Part shown: positions 1 to 12,720 of the stretch, piece by piece | Layout: each line of letters opens with the position of its first letter | Position numbering within the stretch: the first letter of the stretch is position 1 | NCBI GenBank assembly: GCA_016165875.1 | Contig: JABBOT010000080.1 | Span: 8,476,172-8,540,171, forward strand | Origin: Acanthopleura granulata | Taxonomy: Eukaryota; Mollusca; Polyplacophora; Chitonida; Chitonidae | DNA length: 64,000 nt | Direction of reading: 5' to 3' | The notes under the pieces: model-generated | The model's input: only the letters and a program-made list of their open reading frames with translations | Database searches by the model: none | What the model was told of the DNA's origin: nothing | Position numbers and translations under genes: made by a program

Positions 1-834
1 TGACATCCCGCCGTATGTATACATACTGTGAACGCAGTATGGTATGATCTGGATTTTAAGCTGTTCAGAAAATGTACATTCACCTGTTCTTCCTTAGGGT
101 AGTCTCTCGTTGGTTCAGACGCTTTTATAGATGATACATGTATTTAATCGCAGGACGGCTGACTTAACTGGGGACTTCGATGGCTCAGCGGTTGTTACCA
201 CTAGCACAGACCTTTATCCAGACGCATAGAAAGCAGCAGCGATCTTCTTGTACTGGACAGCAAAACAATACAGATGCCAACACTGTGCGCCAAACTCCAG
301 ATATGTTTCAGTCGTAGCTTCGACCTAGTGTCATGACAATTTGGAGCGAAGTCCTACTCTGCTGCTCCACTCTTTCACTCTTTTGTGTGTTTTGGGAAAC
401 TGCATGTGGGGCCTGGAAGACATGAAGATATCACCACAGCACTCTGTATCTCGTCGAGAGATGGAGCCTACATATCATAGAGCAACGGATAGGGACACTA
501 GGGCAGTTTGTGAATTCTGCTCAACTGTCCCAGGGCGACCTCAGACATCAAACGAAGGCTGATTATCAGGGAGGTCACTAGTGAACCTAAATGCAGTACT
601 TGCATTGGGCTTTCCACCGCCCGACACAATGATAATGAATAAGAACTTATGTGATGGGAATGACAACAAAATTGACGGATAAAAACTTCCCACAGCAAGT
701 CATTTTATGGGATCAATCATTTCGAAAGGATTCCTGTGCTGGAACTGAAGAGGCCTTATCTCCAGATGCTAAACCCGAGTATGTTTAATTAGGGAAGTAT
801 CATATTATCCTTGAAACAAGAAATTTCAGTAAAC
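1..834. other. intergenic, no gene recognised
   Basis: AT-rich sequence with only short, unsupported open frames. I see no splice-flanked exon, repeat copy or RNA gene here. Confidence 0.5.
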
Positions 835-1076
835 TTATTTATTGGTTTATTTCAAGGGTGCAATACTCAAGAATTTCACTTATACGACAGCAACCAACAT
901 TGTATGATGAGAAGAAACCGGGCCAAACCACGAAATTCCGCGGGATGCTGGCAGACGTTCCTACGTTTCACTGGAAAGGAAGCTGGATTTGAACTCACAG
1001 CGACCGCTTCGATCAGAGGCTATGGAAACATTGTGCAGTGCTAGCACTCTTACCACTTAGCCACGGAAGAACCCCT
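835..1076 (-). mobile_element. SINE family A, near full-length, minus
   Basis: Read on the minus strand this has a tRNA-like head with a box-B-like GAGTTCAAATCC, the body GGTCTGCCAGC-like block and the conserved 3' block (TATAAGTGAAA, TTGAGTA). It is strongly diverged, so an old copy. tRNA-derived SINEs are transcribed by RNA polymerase III and moved by a LINE reverse transcriptase. Confidence 0.8.
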
Positions 1077-4000
1077 AGAACCATTTTCAGCTAAACTACT
1101 CCTTATTTCCATAACACAAGTAAAGCAAGTTCTCCCGTTGGTTCTGGTTAAATATGGTATTATAGCTGAAGTGGGCCATCTCGGATTTTGAGAGATGGTC
1201 GCAATGGGACTGTTATATGGTAATGAGCAAGTACTAGACATGCTTGCATGCGTATAGTTGTATAAACTCCTTCTGTCAGCTTAGTAGTTCATGTAAATAT
1301 GTTTTTTCAACCATAGCAAAGGGCATGTTCTGCCGCAAATAAGCCCTACAACTGCTAATGTCATCCATTTTGAAAAAATGGGGGCGAATTCAGGATGGCT
1401 CTATATCCAAAAATGTAAGTTGAGGTATATTCCAACTGTGTGCCAAGTTTTATGCTTCTTTCATCAAAGGCACATTTTATTTACATGTGCTGTACTAATA
1501 CACAGGTGACGTGCCAGGAAAGGGTAACGGAGCTCACCGCTTATTAAAGTGAGTAGCACTCACCATTTGTATGTCTTCGCATGTGTATAGAAATGTTCCA
1601 CTGAATGAGAGCACTACTGCTGATACATGTGCATATAAGAAGAAAGGTGTTGCATGGCAGTACTTCCCCTGAAGTGACTCTGGAGCTTTACCCAAGGCGA
1701 ACAATTAAAAGTAGATAAATTTAACGCCGGATTTTGGCTCACAATTAATCAAAAATCAATATAATATGAACTGACGTAAACCCAACAAGCAATCAATCAA
1801 GGAATGTAGCCAATGATCAAGTCAAAAAATGTAACTTAAACAAGGCATAGGCAATAATTAATTCGCACAGACATGATTATCAATCGATGAATCTGTATAA
1901 TATTGGAATGACTGAAATATCGGACAAAAGCCTCGTGGACAAAGATCCCGGCTGACAAAAGCCCCGACGGTTGAAAGTCCCGCGATCAGTATTAGTAGTA
2001 CATATATAGTATTTGAGGAATGATATAACCGGTTTGTTTGAGAAAACGTCAATCTTATCCCCTGAAGTGACGCTCCAGATTTTAAATGTAGGCATAGTAA
2101 ATTTTCATACAGCAAACATATTTATTGTCGTTTGTTGGTGGGGACTTTTGATTACCGTATGTATTATCAAAGGAATCCCTACTTACATGTTTACAGAAGA
2201 TGTAATATGATACGGGTGGCTGCAGGAAGTCGACCCGATCTCCTCGTGTATAACGACATACAAATGTGTTTGTAAGTTACCAGGTTATACGGCACTGAAG
2301 CACCGCTCCAACTCCACATAGTCTAAAAGTATTGGGAGATATTTTTTAGACTTAAATAAACCATCTGAGACGTGTTCCAGGCGTGTCTACCTACTAGAGT
2401 ACAAATAAGGCAAATATATCAAGCAATTACTATTTCACAGTTTGTTTTAAACTTTTATACTTTTGTGTGATCTTTTTCTAAAAAAAAATAACAAAGAAAA
2501 CAAAAACAAAAAACAGCAACAACAACCAAAAAAAAAAACAAAAAAAAAACAAAAACAAAGCAAAAACAAACAACTGTAAACATTGTATATATTTGGCATG
2601 CTATAACACCCCCAATGAAAATGGTTGATACCACATGTCATGATGCCATAATGAAACATTCCAGCTAGTCATATTATGTCCCTTCCTCACCCACCCCGAC
2701 TATGACGGACAGTTTGAATTGTAGTAGTCGCTTCGTGGCATAAACTTTTGTCTGAGGAAAAAGCATTAAGGTATAATAGTTTGATATCAGACAAGGACAG
2801 TGTTTACCATAGTTTTTTACCTGTCGACTTACAATACGATTTAAAAAGGCTAAGTTTTACACATGGCAGCAAAGGGAAATAACCGTCATGAATTTATCAA
2901 TATTATTTTATTGAAAAGATCGTCTCCCTTTACAACGGCTTTCATCTTCGGGAGTTTTGTCGGCTGTGCTTTTTTTTGTCGGCTGTGCTAGTTTTTTTCT
3001 TCATTAATTCTGTAGATTCACTCCTGTGTTCAGCCCAGTTACACTGTTCTATGTAATAAAGCACGGGTAATGCAATACCCACCGTGAAGTGCAATAATAA
3101 TATCCGTGTTATGTTATTTCCCCCTTAAAGTACTGACAAACAGGGAAATAAACGACAGAGGTAATTGGAACCAAGAGACTGTCGATGATAAGATTAAAGC
3201 AATGCTGAAAAAGACTGCTTTTGATATATGCACACCTATAGATTTCAGTGTGCGAAAGCAAGTTAGCAAAGGTCTGAGGATTCCGCCGGGCACTGCACAC
3301 ATACATTCCCTCAAGCTCTTGAATAAACACAGAATAATGCATACACCAGTTGTTATGCATGCTATTATATCGCACTGAATATTTTATTATAATACCTTGA
3401 AACCAGTTTAATTACACCACACGGCAAGTTTTATTACATTTCGCGGTGACAGTACATAACACTGAAAGTTTTATTACATTACACGGTGAGTGTTATATTC
3501 CTTGTGTATCGTTGCATAACACGGTGTAACAACCGCTTTTTAGTTCCCTCGGCAATCCTGGTCACTGTATGTGCTGAGATTATTGAATGCCAACGATACG
3601 GAAACCAGTAAATAAACAACAGGTACAGGTATGAGAAATCAAAGTAAGCTTGTGTATTAGTATTTTATCAGCTTTTGCTAAGGAAACAGTAGCCATAGCG
3701 ATCTAGTATCATTATATAAAGTCCAGAATAAAACACTACTATGTAATTTGTGTCAGCTATAGTGTCTGGGAAGGAAACTGGGTTGAGTTTGTTTTGACGG
3801 CGCAGGCAGAGCAAAACAATTTCACAAAGTGAAATAGGGAAGACAAGCAGTCAAGCATATAGTGTGCATAGATATGACATCCTCGTGCATCACAAGCCTA
3901 CGTAATCACAGTTAGTGTATTCGTATTTGCGTAAATGTGTTTCTTCACATTAAATCGGTATTTAGCGCATACCCCCAGGGCTCTGTTTTGTAGCCTGATT

Positions 4001-4149
4001 TAGGTTTTGCGCTATAGTTTCTTTATATTAAGTAAGTTACATAGTATAGAGGCTGTGCTGACGTATCTGTGTAAAGACTGATTAAGATCAAGACTTAAAT
4101 CGACCTATTAATACAGCCTAGCAAACCACACATTATTCAGATTCTCAAA
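1077..4149. other. intergenic, low-complexity and short repeats
   Basis: No convincing exon. Contains an A/CA-rich simple tract (about 2477-2572) and short direct repeats AAGTTTTATTACATT at 3426 and 3466, each followed by a CGGTGA-type word. The open frames here lack splice signals and coding-like composition. Confidence 0.5.
2477..2572. repeat. A-rich low-complexity tract
   Basis: Almost pure A/C with runs AAAAC and CAACAACAAC. Simple-sequence DNA. Confidence 0.85.
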
Positions 4150-4182
4150 TGTGTGTGTGTATGGGTGTGTGTGTGTGTATTT
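4150..4182. repeat. (GT)n microsatellite
   Basis: Interrupted GTGTGTGTGTATGGGTGTGTGTGTGTGT tract, likely polymorphic. Confidence 0.85.
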
Positions 4183-4509
4183 CGTATTACTTCGTATTTC
4201 GTACATTTTTTTTCCAGTTATACATCAGCAGGGTACGCGCAGTGCGCAGTGCTTAAGTGTCGTCATTAGCACAAGCGAGCCCAGGAGCCTTAAAACCGGG
4301 TCATTCGTTGCCTCACCGTGGCGCGTAACATACATGGGCTGGTGTATAATACAAACTTTCCGCGTCATGAAATTTAGAGCACGAGGAAGTAATCATGTAT
4401 GTCACATGCGTATACAGTCACAAACCCATTGATATTTGTCTGCAGAGCATTGGTAGACCCATATTTGTTTCGAATTGAGGTGGTAGGCAGTCATAGCTGT
4501 CGGGGAGCA

Positions 4510-4612
4510 GGCTGTGGCCAAGTCGTTTAAGCCGATTGTCTGTTACCTCAATCGTCAGACATATCAGGTAAGGGATCGATCCCGGCCTTTGATACGGGAT
4601 TTGCACCCCATT
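4510..4612 (+). mobile_element. SINE family B head fragment
   Basis: tRNA-like 5' region: GTGGCCAAGTCG resembles an A box and GGGATCGATCCCG a B box. The body of this second SINE family (see 14790-15105) is missing, so it is a 5' fragment. Confidence 0.45.
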
Positions 4613-5829
4613 CCCGCTGCTTGGTTACATCGATGTTCGGTTACAAATAAGCGACTATTTTCGCAGTATTAGGCCTACGTGGGTAGAAGACAAGTTGTTT
4701 TCAACCAATATGGTGTGCTTGGCTCTGTTTAACATGCAGGAAAATTCGTCATTAACCTGCTCAAAGGACAAGCTTTACGTCGTGCATTCAAACAAATTAC
4801 TGCGTGTGCCCTTCAATCGGTCGATCAATACATCGGTCAATCAAATCATAGGTCTGTTGTGACGGGCCTTTTAAGGGCGGTGGACATTAATTACTACGGA
4901 AGTGATAAAGTCAGCTCACAAGACAGAAGTGGTTAATTCCGCGGCGTCACGCCTCAGCTTACATATACTGTAAAGTATGACAATACATGGGCTTGAACTG
5001 ACTTATCAAACTTTGGAGTGGCCATAGCAGTTTAATCTCAACAAAGTGGATGTTTCAATCTGTGTCGCGCACGCAGCATTAGTGACACATATAATGTGAT
5101 GGCATTTAGAGTTGAATCCGTTAACAGTGAGCTGTATGCCTGAAGAAATAATTTGTATGGAAGACGTTTAGCGCCACCTGTTTTTCAAGTATTGTTTAAT
5201 CTAGAGTCGGCGAGCTGTGTGGAAACCCAGATTTGAATACAGGACCACACAATACACAATAGGATTATATTTTACTGCCTGACATGCTAGTCGGAGTCTA
5301 GATAACAAACTAATGGATGCATTCAAGTTTTCTTCATTTGTTTAAATGAAAATTTACAATCGCTTCGCTTAGGTTGTGATTTGTGAAATGCTTTCAAATA
5401 CTACATGCCTTAAAGACGTTAATGAATTTTCATCACACGTGCCACATGTGTCACATGTGGAAGAAACCTAGAGTTTTTTTCATTGACCTTGACCTGCCTT
5501 TTCGAGGCCTTTGGGTCTGTCTCTGTAAAGACTTCGTGCTTGAACACTGGCAGCCAAGTTTATCAAACTTATATCACATGTACGCTTTATAGACGTTGCG
5601 AAGAAGCTTACTGTGTGTAGTGACCTTTACCTGTTGGTTTTTCCACGTCATAGGGTCTACGCCTGTATTATCTGGTATAGCTTGTATGCACTGTTTAGTA
5701 TTTCAAGGTTGTTGGAACTGTGCTTCCACGATCATATATAATCGCGTTTCATCACAGTTTCTCCCTTGATATATGCACTTCCAAGAACGTTCAGCCGTCA
5801 TCTAACTTAAGAGACAGTATTAATTTATA
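4613..5829. other. intergenic, no gene recognised
   Basis: No exon, repeat or RNA gene that I can support. Confidence 0.45.
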
Positions 5830-6028
5830 TACTTATTTCTATTGGTGTTTTACGCCGTACTCAAGAATATTTCACTTATATATACTTATATATACGACAT
5901 CTTGGTATCCGGGTAGAGTCCGCAGGAAACCCACCACCATCCCCAGGTTACTGGCAGACCTTTCCAAGCACGACCGGAGAGGAAGCCAGTGTGAGCAGGG
6001 CTTGAACTCACCTCTATCGCTGTGACAG
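5830..6028 (-). mobile_element. SINE family A, minus, head-to-head with next copy
   Basis: Begins with ATTGGTGTTTTACGCCGTAC, the reverse complement of the family 3' end, and runs to the B-box region (GCTTGAACTCA), where it is cut short. The next plus-strand copy starts about 10 bases further on, making an inverted pair. Confidence 0.85.
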
Positions 6029-6038
6029 CATTAACCAA

Positions 6039-6304
6039 GCCTCCATGGCTCAGTCGGTTAGCATGCTAGCGCAACATAATGACCCAGAAGCCTCCCACAA
6101 ATGCGGTCCCCGAGAGTTCAAGTCCAGCTCATGCTAACTTCCTCTTCGGCCGTACATGGGAAGGTCTGCCAGTAACCTGCCACCTCGTGGGTTTCCCGGG
6201 GGTCTGCAGGGTTTCCTCCCACCATAATGCTGGCCGCCGTCGTATAAGCGAAATATTCTTGAGTACGGCGTAAAACACCAATCAAATAAATATATAAATA
6301 AATT
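6039..6304 (+). mobile_element. SINE family A, full-length, plus
   Basis: A reference-quality copy: head GCCTCCATGGCTCAGTCGGT (A box), B-box region GAGTTCAAGTCCAGC, body with GGAAGGTCTGCCAG, then CGTATAAGCGAAATATTC and GGCGTAAAACACCAATCAAA with an AAATA tail. About 265 bp. Confidence 0.92.
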
Positions 6305-6408
6305 AACCGAGCAACAGTTTCAGACAGCACTCAAGTGGTACAGGCGCTCTCGAGGTCTTAGGGATCACCCATGGTAATTTACTATATAACTTGTTTTCTG
6401 AAAGCAGC

Positions 6409-6597
6409 TTAACGCGCTAGTGCAGCATAATGAAACAGGTGTTCACGCTGGCTTCCTCTCCGGTCGTGCGTAGAAAGGTCCGCTGATGGTCGTGGGATTC
6501 CGTCGGACTCCGCCAGGTTTCCTTCCGCCATAATGCTGGCCGCTGTCCGATAAGGAAAATATTCTTGAATACGGCGTAAAACACAAATCAAAAAAGT
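6409..6597 (+). mobile_element. SINE family A with internal deletion
   Basis: Has GCGCTAGTGCAGCATAATGA, then jumps to GCTGGCTTCCTCTCCGGTCG, losing the B-box region, and continues to GGCGTAAAACACAAATCAAA. It could not drive its own Pol III transcription. Confidence 0.85.
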
Positions 6598-6904
6598 CTT
6601 TTCTGAAATACAAGGGAACATTTATTAGCGCTGTTTTCCCCATATTTTATTTGGCTATAATTTTGATCACAAAGAAATGATGTGAGAAACCCGATCGGCC
6701 TTGTCTGTCTTTAAGCCGAAACCTCCACGGCCCTTATCGTAGACTGCGCATTGAAACGTCTTCGCCTCGTTTGAATGTAGGACCTATGTCCACACCTACA
6801 TAACCTGTGTGACAGCCGTGACCATATCAACCTGTCACATATAGCAATATGTCTCCGAAGTTCCGAATGTACACTACACCTCTGTGCTAGATACGGCTGG
6901 ACAA

Positions 6905-7165
6905 GACAATTTGTGTCTTGTTTATCAGGTTGAGCAGACGTATCAAGTAGGATAACGGCTAACTGGTAAGTGTGAAGCTATTATTCTATGCATGTTAAGT
7001 GTTAGGTTTGTGGCTAGGCTATATGGGCTTGTACGACTTCAATTTGTGTGGTGCTTGTCAGGTTCAATAAAGGTATCAAGTAGGAAAGCGGTTAACTGGT
7101 GAGTGTGAAGCTATTATTCTACGCATGTTAAGTGCTGGGTTTGTGTCTAAGCTATATAGGCTTTT
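6905..7165 (+). repeat. tandem duplication, 133-bp period, two copies
   Basis: The segment with TATCAAGTAGG at 6941 recurs at 7074, as do GTGTGAAGCTATTATTCTA and GCATGTTAAGTG. The copies differ by roughly 15 percent. No gene is evident in either. Confidence 0.75.
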
Positions 7166-7686
7166 AACCAGGTTCACAACGCATATATGTATATATAACT
7201 TCGGTATTATAGTTTAATTCTTTTACATGTGGAGTATGATATTGCTTATTGGAACTGTACTGTGCAAGTTTTGGGGATTCTTTTTTCTGTGACAGATACC
7301 AAATGAACTTAAACTTTACAAATGTGCTTAAAGAATTCTTCGTCATTTAGAATCACGTTGTTTATCGGAAGGACTGAATTCAGCAAGATTACATGTTCCG
7401 CGTGATTACTTCTTACCAATCAGTAAATGGGTTTAATTATAGACAAAAAGAAGACTAAATTGGCCACTATTTAGCCATATATAGAAAAATTGCATGCAAT
7501 TAGCAAAATTGGCTGTGTATAACTTTATACAAATAAAAACTGAAAGCAAAAGCGCGCCAAAAACTGCTGGGTACATGTGCACTCGAACACATCACGTGCA
7601 TTCTTTCCTCTAAGGCTGGCCAGCAATTAGCGGTTCTTTAGGATTCACCGTTATATTTGACGCCTTGTATGTAATCAAGAGAGCAA

Positions 7687-7985
7687 ATGTGTACTGTTTT
7701 GTGTACATGCATTTTGTGTAGCTCGCGAAATTAACAAGATGTGTGTCACAGGCACACAATTTGGTGCACAATGAAAGCGTAGTTACACAAAGATGTCCCA
7801 TGTAATGTGTACCTGCGGCACATACCGTTGGGTACATGTTGTACACAATTTCCAAGAATACGCAAGAAAGACAGCTATGTACTGTTTAGTGCACATGCAT
7901 TTTGTGCACCTCGCGATGTAAACAAAATGTGTACCACAAGTACACAGTTTTTTGTAGCACTGATTCACAAGCTTTGAGGATGTGC
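7687..7985 (+). repeat. local duplication, 188-bp period
   Basis: TGTACTGTTT, CATGCATTTTGTG and CTCGCGA recur 188 bases apart (CATGCATTTT at 7706 and 7894). Diverged tandem duplicate without an evident coding frame. Confidence 0.65.
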
Positions 7986-8557
7986 AAATTTGTACACAGT
8001 CATTATAGAGCATTAAAGTGGCATTGGACAATTTGATGAGACTGATCGGATCCCTTGTACGCATCTTACAGGGTGAACTGGATTTGAAACCGCCTTAGTA
8101 TGGCATAAGGTCTCGTGGACTGCCGAAAGAAGACAGTTATAAGTAGACCTACGTGTAGAGCCTTCAAATATACACAGTGAAATGTGTACATGTGTTTATG
8201 TCTTAGATCTGCATAGAATACTTGGGTTTATCAAGCCATCTTGGAGTATGATAACGTTATCACTATAATGTATCTTTAATTAAAAGAAAAGATACTTCGA
8301 TACGTGGAAAAATTTGGAAAAAAAATGCACGCATGTTGAAGCAAATGCTGAAATAGGCTTAAGCAGAATTAGATAAAAATGCATTGATGTTAATCTAATG
8401 AACTTATTAGACGTCACTGGTTTGTAATTAATTACGGATCTGAATTAAATGCAATGTGTACTTTATTGTATGAGATCAGCCTGTGTATGCATGACCTGGA
8501 CACAGGCTCACCTGGTAATACCTTCGGGTAAATCCCTTTCAAGTTTGTTCGACTTAT

Positions 8558-8724
8558 TTATGCTGGCTTCCTCTCCAGCCGTACGTGTCTGTCAGCAATC
8601 TGCGGATGGTCGTCGATTTCCCCGGGCTCTGCCCGGTTTCTTTCCAGTATAATGCTGGCCGCCGTCGTGTAAGTGAAATGTTCTTGAGTACGGCGTAAAA
8701 CACCAATCAAATAAATGAATAAAC
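8558..8724 (+). mobile_element. SINE family A, 5'-truncated
   Basis: Starts in the body (GCTGGCTTCCTCTCC) and ends with GGCGTAAAACACCAATCAAA and an AAATGAATAAA tail. No tRNA-like head. 5' truncation is usual for reverse-transcribed insertions. Confidence 0.88.
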
Positions 8725-8764
8725 ATATCTGACTCCGTACTTAAGAACTGATGCGACGGTTTAT

Positions 8765-8970
8765 GCGGTGGATGTGACTTGAAGTCCAGCTCTGGCTATG
8801 TTCCACTTCGGTCGTGCGTGGGAAGGTCTGTCAGTAGTTTGATGGTCGAGTTTTTCATTATCCCGGGTTCTGCTCGGTTTCCTTGAACCATAATCCGTGT
8901 ATAAGTGGTATAGTCTTGAGTATGCTTGGCCTGAAACACCAATCAGATACAAATAAATCAAATAAGATAC
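8765..8970 (+). mobile_element. SINE family A, diverged, plus
   Basis: Weak B box (GACTTGAAGTCCAGC), GGAAGGTCTGTCAG, and the 3' block CCTGAAACACCAATCAGATA. Old copy lying just downstream of another copy in the same orientation. Confidence 0.75.
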
Positions 8971-9013
8971 AATGACATTTAGTTCCTGAAGTATGCATGC
9001 CCATAATGGTGAA

Positions 9014-9200
9014 ATATTTATTTATCTGATTGGTGTTTTACACCATATTACATAATGTATGGAATACTTCACTTATACGACAGCGGCTTGATGATGTAAG
9101 GAAACCGGACAGAGCCCGGCGGAAACTAATATACACGACCATCTGTAGGTTGCTGGCAGATCTTCCCACGTACGACCGCAGAGGAAACCAGTCAGAGTTG
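9014..9200 (-). mobile_element. SINE family A, minus, head truncated
   Basis: Opens with TTTATCTGATTGGTGTTTTA (reverse of the 3' end) and continues to GAGGAAACCAGTCAGAG. The tRNA-like head is absent. Confidence 0.8.
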
Positions 9201-9395
9201 GTGAAATATGCAAGCTATTTCAAACGGGTTTCATATAAAACCGATGGTTGACATTAAAGCTTCAAATGAATACTGTTGAACCGGAGAAATCTGCAGGATT
9301 CTCGAAGCGCGAGAATGGGATTTGAGAAACTCAACTAGTGACTATGTAGACTAGACTATGTACTCTCATGACTCAGGGATATACTACGTGTAGAG

Positions 9396-9511
9396 GGCCT
9401 TGGTGGCCGAGTTGTTTAGTGAACCAGCGCAGCGTAATGACCCAGGAGTCCGAGTCCAGATCAGGCTGGCTTCCTTTCCGGCCGTACATGGGAAGGTCTG
9501 CCAGCAACCTT
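9396..9511 (+). mobile_element. SINE family A, 3'-truncated head copy
   Basis: Head (GGTGGCCGAGTTG, CAGCGTAATGACCCAGGAG) and body to GGTCTGCCAGCAACC, then abruptly TTTTATATATATAAAA. Lacking the 3' end is unusual for a retroposed copy and suggests a later deletion. Confidence 0.8.
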
Positions 9512-12300
9512 TTATATATATAAAACAACCCCGACTAATGTTAGAAGCTATACTGTGCAGTGCACTCAGCACCACAAGAGGCCAGTGATAAAATATATGC
9601 GTACGCACATGCGCACGCACGTATAGTAAGATATGCGAAGGCAATGTAGCAATGTTTGCTGAGTTTTAGATTGCAAGTGTCCTCGTATTAAGTTTCCTCT
9701 ACCTTTTGTACTTTTGCACCTTAGAACAGGTATTGTAAACAGGCATGAGAGCAGGAACTATTTATAGATGGTTCTGGTATGTTTCATCTCTTAAACAAAT
9801 ATGCTAGCTCTCTGCCACATGATATTCCTCCATCAGCAACACAACACAACGAACATAAATTCTTTTCAAGGTCAGGGATTTGAGGGAACATAGGATGACA
9901 TCATACTGTAGACAAAGTTGAAAGACTGATGCACCCGTGCAAGTGCAAAAATACCACGTCTTTAGCTGGAAATTCAGTGCAGAAGCCAAATATCCGAAGA
10001 TGAAGTTATATAGACTGCATGATTAAAAGTTGAGAAAAGAAATTTAGATGTATACAGGCCTGTGCAGTAGTTATTGTTGTTGCTCTGTTTCTTTACTGAG
10101 CTGGTTCCACGACCAGTTGTATTGGCCACCTGTGCTGGGAAATAGTCTTTTTATCTTATTCCACAAACATTTTCTGCTTAGAAAGTATATTACAAATGCT
10201 AACGATCGTGATATTCGATGGCTGATGGTTCATTGTTCGTATAAGCTGCTTTAATTGTGTGCCTAATACACTAGTACAGAGCTTTTCAGTAACTTAAAAT
10301 GAGAACTGCTGTTGTATTTTGCCTTGGTGTAAAATTGCATATGACAATGAGTTTAAATTAATAATCATTCAATATGTAGGATTTTACCGTTCCCATTGTT
10401 CATTGAATCGCGGTGACTATAAGACTTCGGGGGCATTCGTTGGGCCATTTGTGGAATCTTTAATACATACCGTGTATTTGTATTCCACCAATTTGGAGCT
10501 CAAGTCTGCATGTTCGTCAATATATTATTCATTCCAAGGATTTAGGTTTCTTCTGTTTCTTTCGCCCATAAAACTGACCACCAGGCAACGTATGAGAGTA
10601 AAATTATTAATTGTATGCTAGCATTAAACAACGATCAAGGAATTAAATAAATAAATGAAAGGTAGTATCCAAAGCTTACGGTACCGGAGTATTTCAAACA
10701 ACACTCTAGACTGCCCATTTGCATGGCGGTGCCAGTGATTGGTATTTCTGTAGCATTGAATGGAATTTAATTGGTCCATTTACTGAAAGGGAAGAATGAA
10801 CTGTTTGAATAAAGGTGTGTTGTGGGAAGCAATGTAGTTCTAATATAGGCTCTAATTTCTAATGTACACTCAATCTTTGACTGCATCGTTTCAATTTTGA
10901 TTCGTTGATTCTCTGACTTAATCCGTTACTGTTTACAGATACATTAGTTATCAGGAGCAGATTAATTCGTTACCATGAATGGATTAATTCGTTAGAGCAA
11001 CGGCAAGGCAAACCGTCATCAATCAAATAACGGGTTTAAAGGAAGATTTTTGTTAGAGTAAGCTACTTGCCAGCTTTATAACCTAAAGATAGGCCTCTAC
11101 CAAACTAGAGGTCAAAACCTATCCATTCCAGGCTAGGGTAAAGAATACGTTATCAGCTCATAGAAACAAACTGTTCAGTACTGTGTCATTTCGATTTTCA
11201 TGAAGAATTTACTCTAAGCACATAATTCCTGTTATCATACTCTCTGTTTAAAACTTAAACCCGCCTCTGATGTCAAACATTTGGTTAATATTCGAAACTG
11301 CACCATGAATTCTTCCTTCTACCAGCCATTTTGAGACTCAAAAGCAGGATTTGCCTTTTATCCTATTAAGCAAAGCGCCTAACAATCGCGGGATTTGAAC
11401 AGCGTATGCATTTTACACCCTTGTTGCCACAGGCACGAATTTATCGTGAATGAAACGATCTCATGTGTGATCTGTAGACCACGTGACTGATTGACGACAG
11501 CACGGTTTCACCGGATGAAAGCTATCATTTACGCACCGCATGTCTCTTGTCTGCTTGATCAGGGACTTTATCTCATAGCGTGATAAATGTTGTAGTGAAG
11601 GTTGTTGGTTCATTTAAGAAAGGGGATACCGTAAAGTATGTGATTGTACAGGACTAGGATTGTAAAAGCCGTGTGCTGTTTTGTTCTTTCTTAGATTACG
11701 TAGTACACAAACACTGCAGCGCCAGCAGAAAACGATGTGTTTCCCTGCGATTTGGATCCTTTTGTGTAGCCGGCCAGACTCTCCCATTTTTTTTCTTATA
11801 GCTGGCTGTTAAGTAACAATTCTAGGACGTAATGAAGTTATATAAATATCGGGTAATTCTCCACCTAGATAAACTGATAGTCTTTTTCTATCTTACTGCT
11901 CCAACATCATTACACCTGATGCATTAGATACTGGGACATGACGCCATTTGTAAACTGAGCAATTACATACATAGCGGCATTCGCCAGTAATTTCGACGAC
12001 CCTCCCACTTTGGAGAGTATGGACATTTGATCGATATATGTCTGGGCAAGCGAATAAAAGGCAAGGTAAATAAGTCAACACATAGTGGACGGCCATTGGA
12101 TTTCACAATCATACGATATTTGAATGCTTTAGTAAAGAATTAAGGCTACATTTTCTCCATTATGGAGACAAAAGATTCGATCTCGTAACTACAAATAAGC
12201 AAATTGTTGAGCTCTTCTAACGGGTGACGCCATCGTCAGCTTGTCTGTTATTATAGAATCTGGCGACGCCCACTCGTCATGTTGATCACTGTCTCGACCC
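9512..12300. other. intergenic, no gene recognised
   Basis: AT-rich DNA with no repeat I can name and no splice-flanked open frame. Confidence 0.45.
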
Positions 12301-12720
12301 TATTAAACTCCAATCAACGCGCGAATTTTTTACGGGCGTATATGGACCCGAAAGAACGCAAACGAACGCATGTACTCGAGACTCATACCATAAAATGGCA
12401 CGTGCACTTCCCAAATTTCCACGCACGCAAGACTGTGAAAGCTGCGTGCACTCTATAAATCAAATACATGTACAAGTTGTCCTAAAATCTCGTCTGCATG
12501 CGAGAAAATCTCGCGCAAGTATACGCGCTTTTTCTCAAGTGCCCATACGCGAGTGCACAAAAACTCATAAACACCTATTTATGCGCGCGTGTGTACCCGT
12601 TTTGGTCCATACGCGTGCAAAAAACTTGCGTGTTCATGCATGGGATTTTGATAGGTTCCAGACAGCGAACTACAGTGACGTTCTGTGACGTGAGTCCCAC
12701 GCTATCACCCGAATGACGTA
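12301..12720. promoter_or_regulatory. CpG-dense patch with three CRE-like TGACGT sites
   Basis: About 29 CpG dinucleotides fall within roughly 340 bp (12301-12640), far above the surroundings, with many CGCG words. TGACGT follows at 12676, 12686 and 12714. TGACGT is the core of CREB/ATF sites. It lies about 1.1 kb upstream of the first coding exon of the CDP-alcohol phosphatidyltransferase gene, so it may be its promoter. That link is inference; no transcription start is visible. Confidence 0.35.

Noticed and set aside
6039..6110. tRNA gene
   Set aside because: A- and B-box words are present, but the segment is the head of a SINE: it continues into the SINE body and does not close into a cloverleaf acceptor stem.
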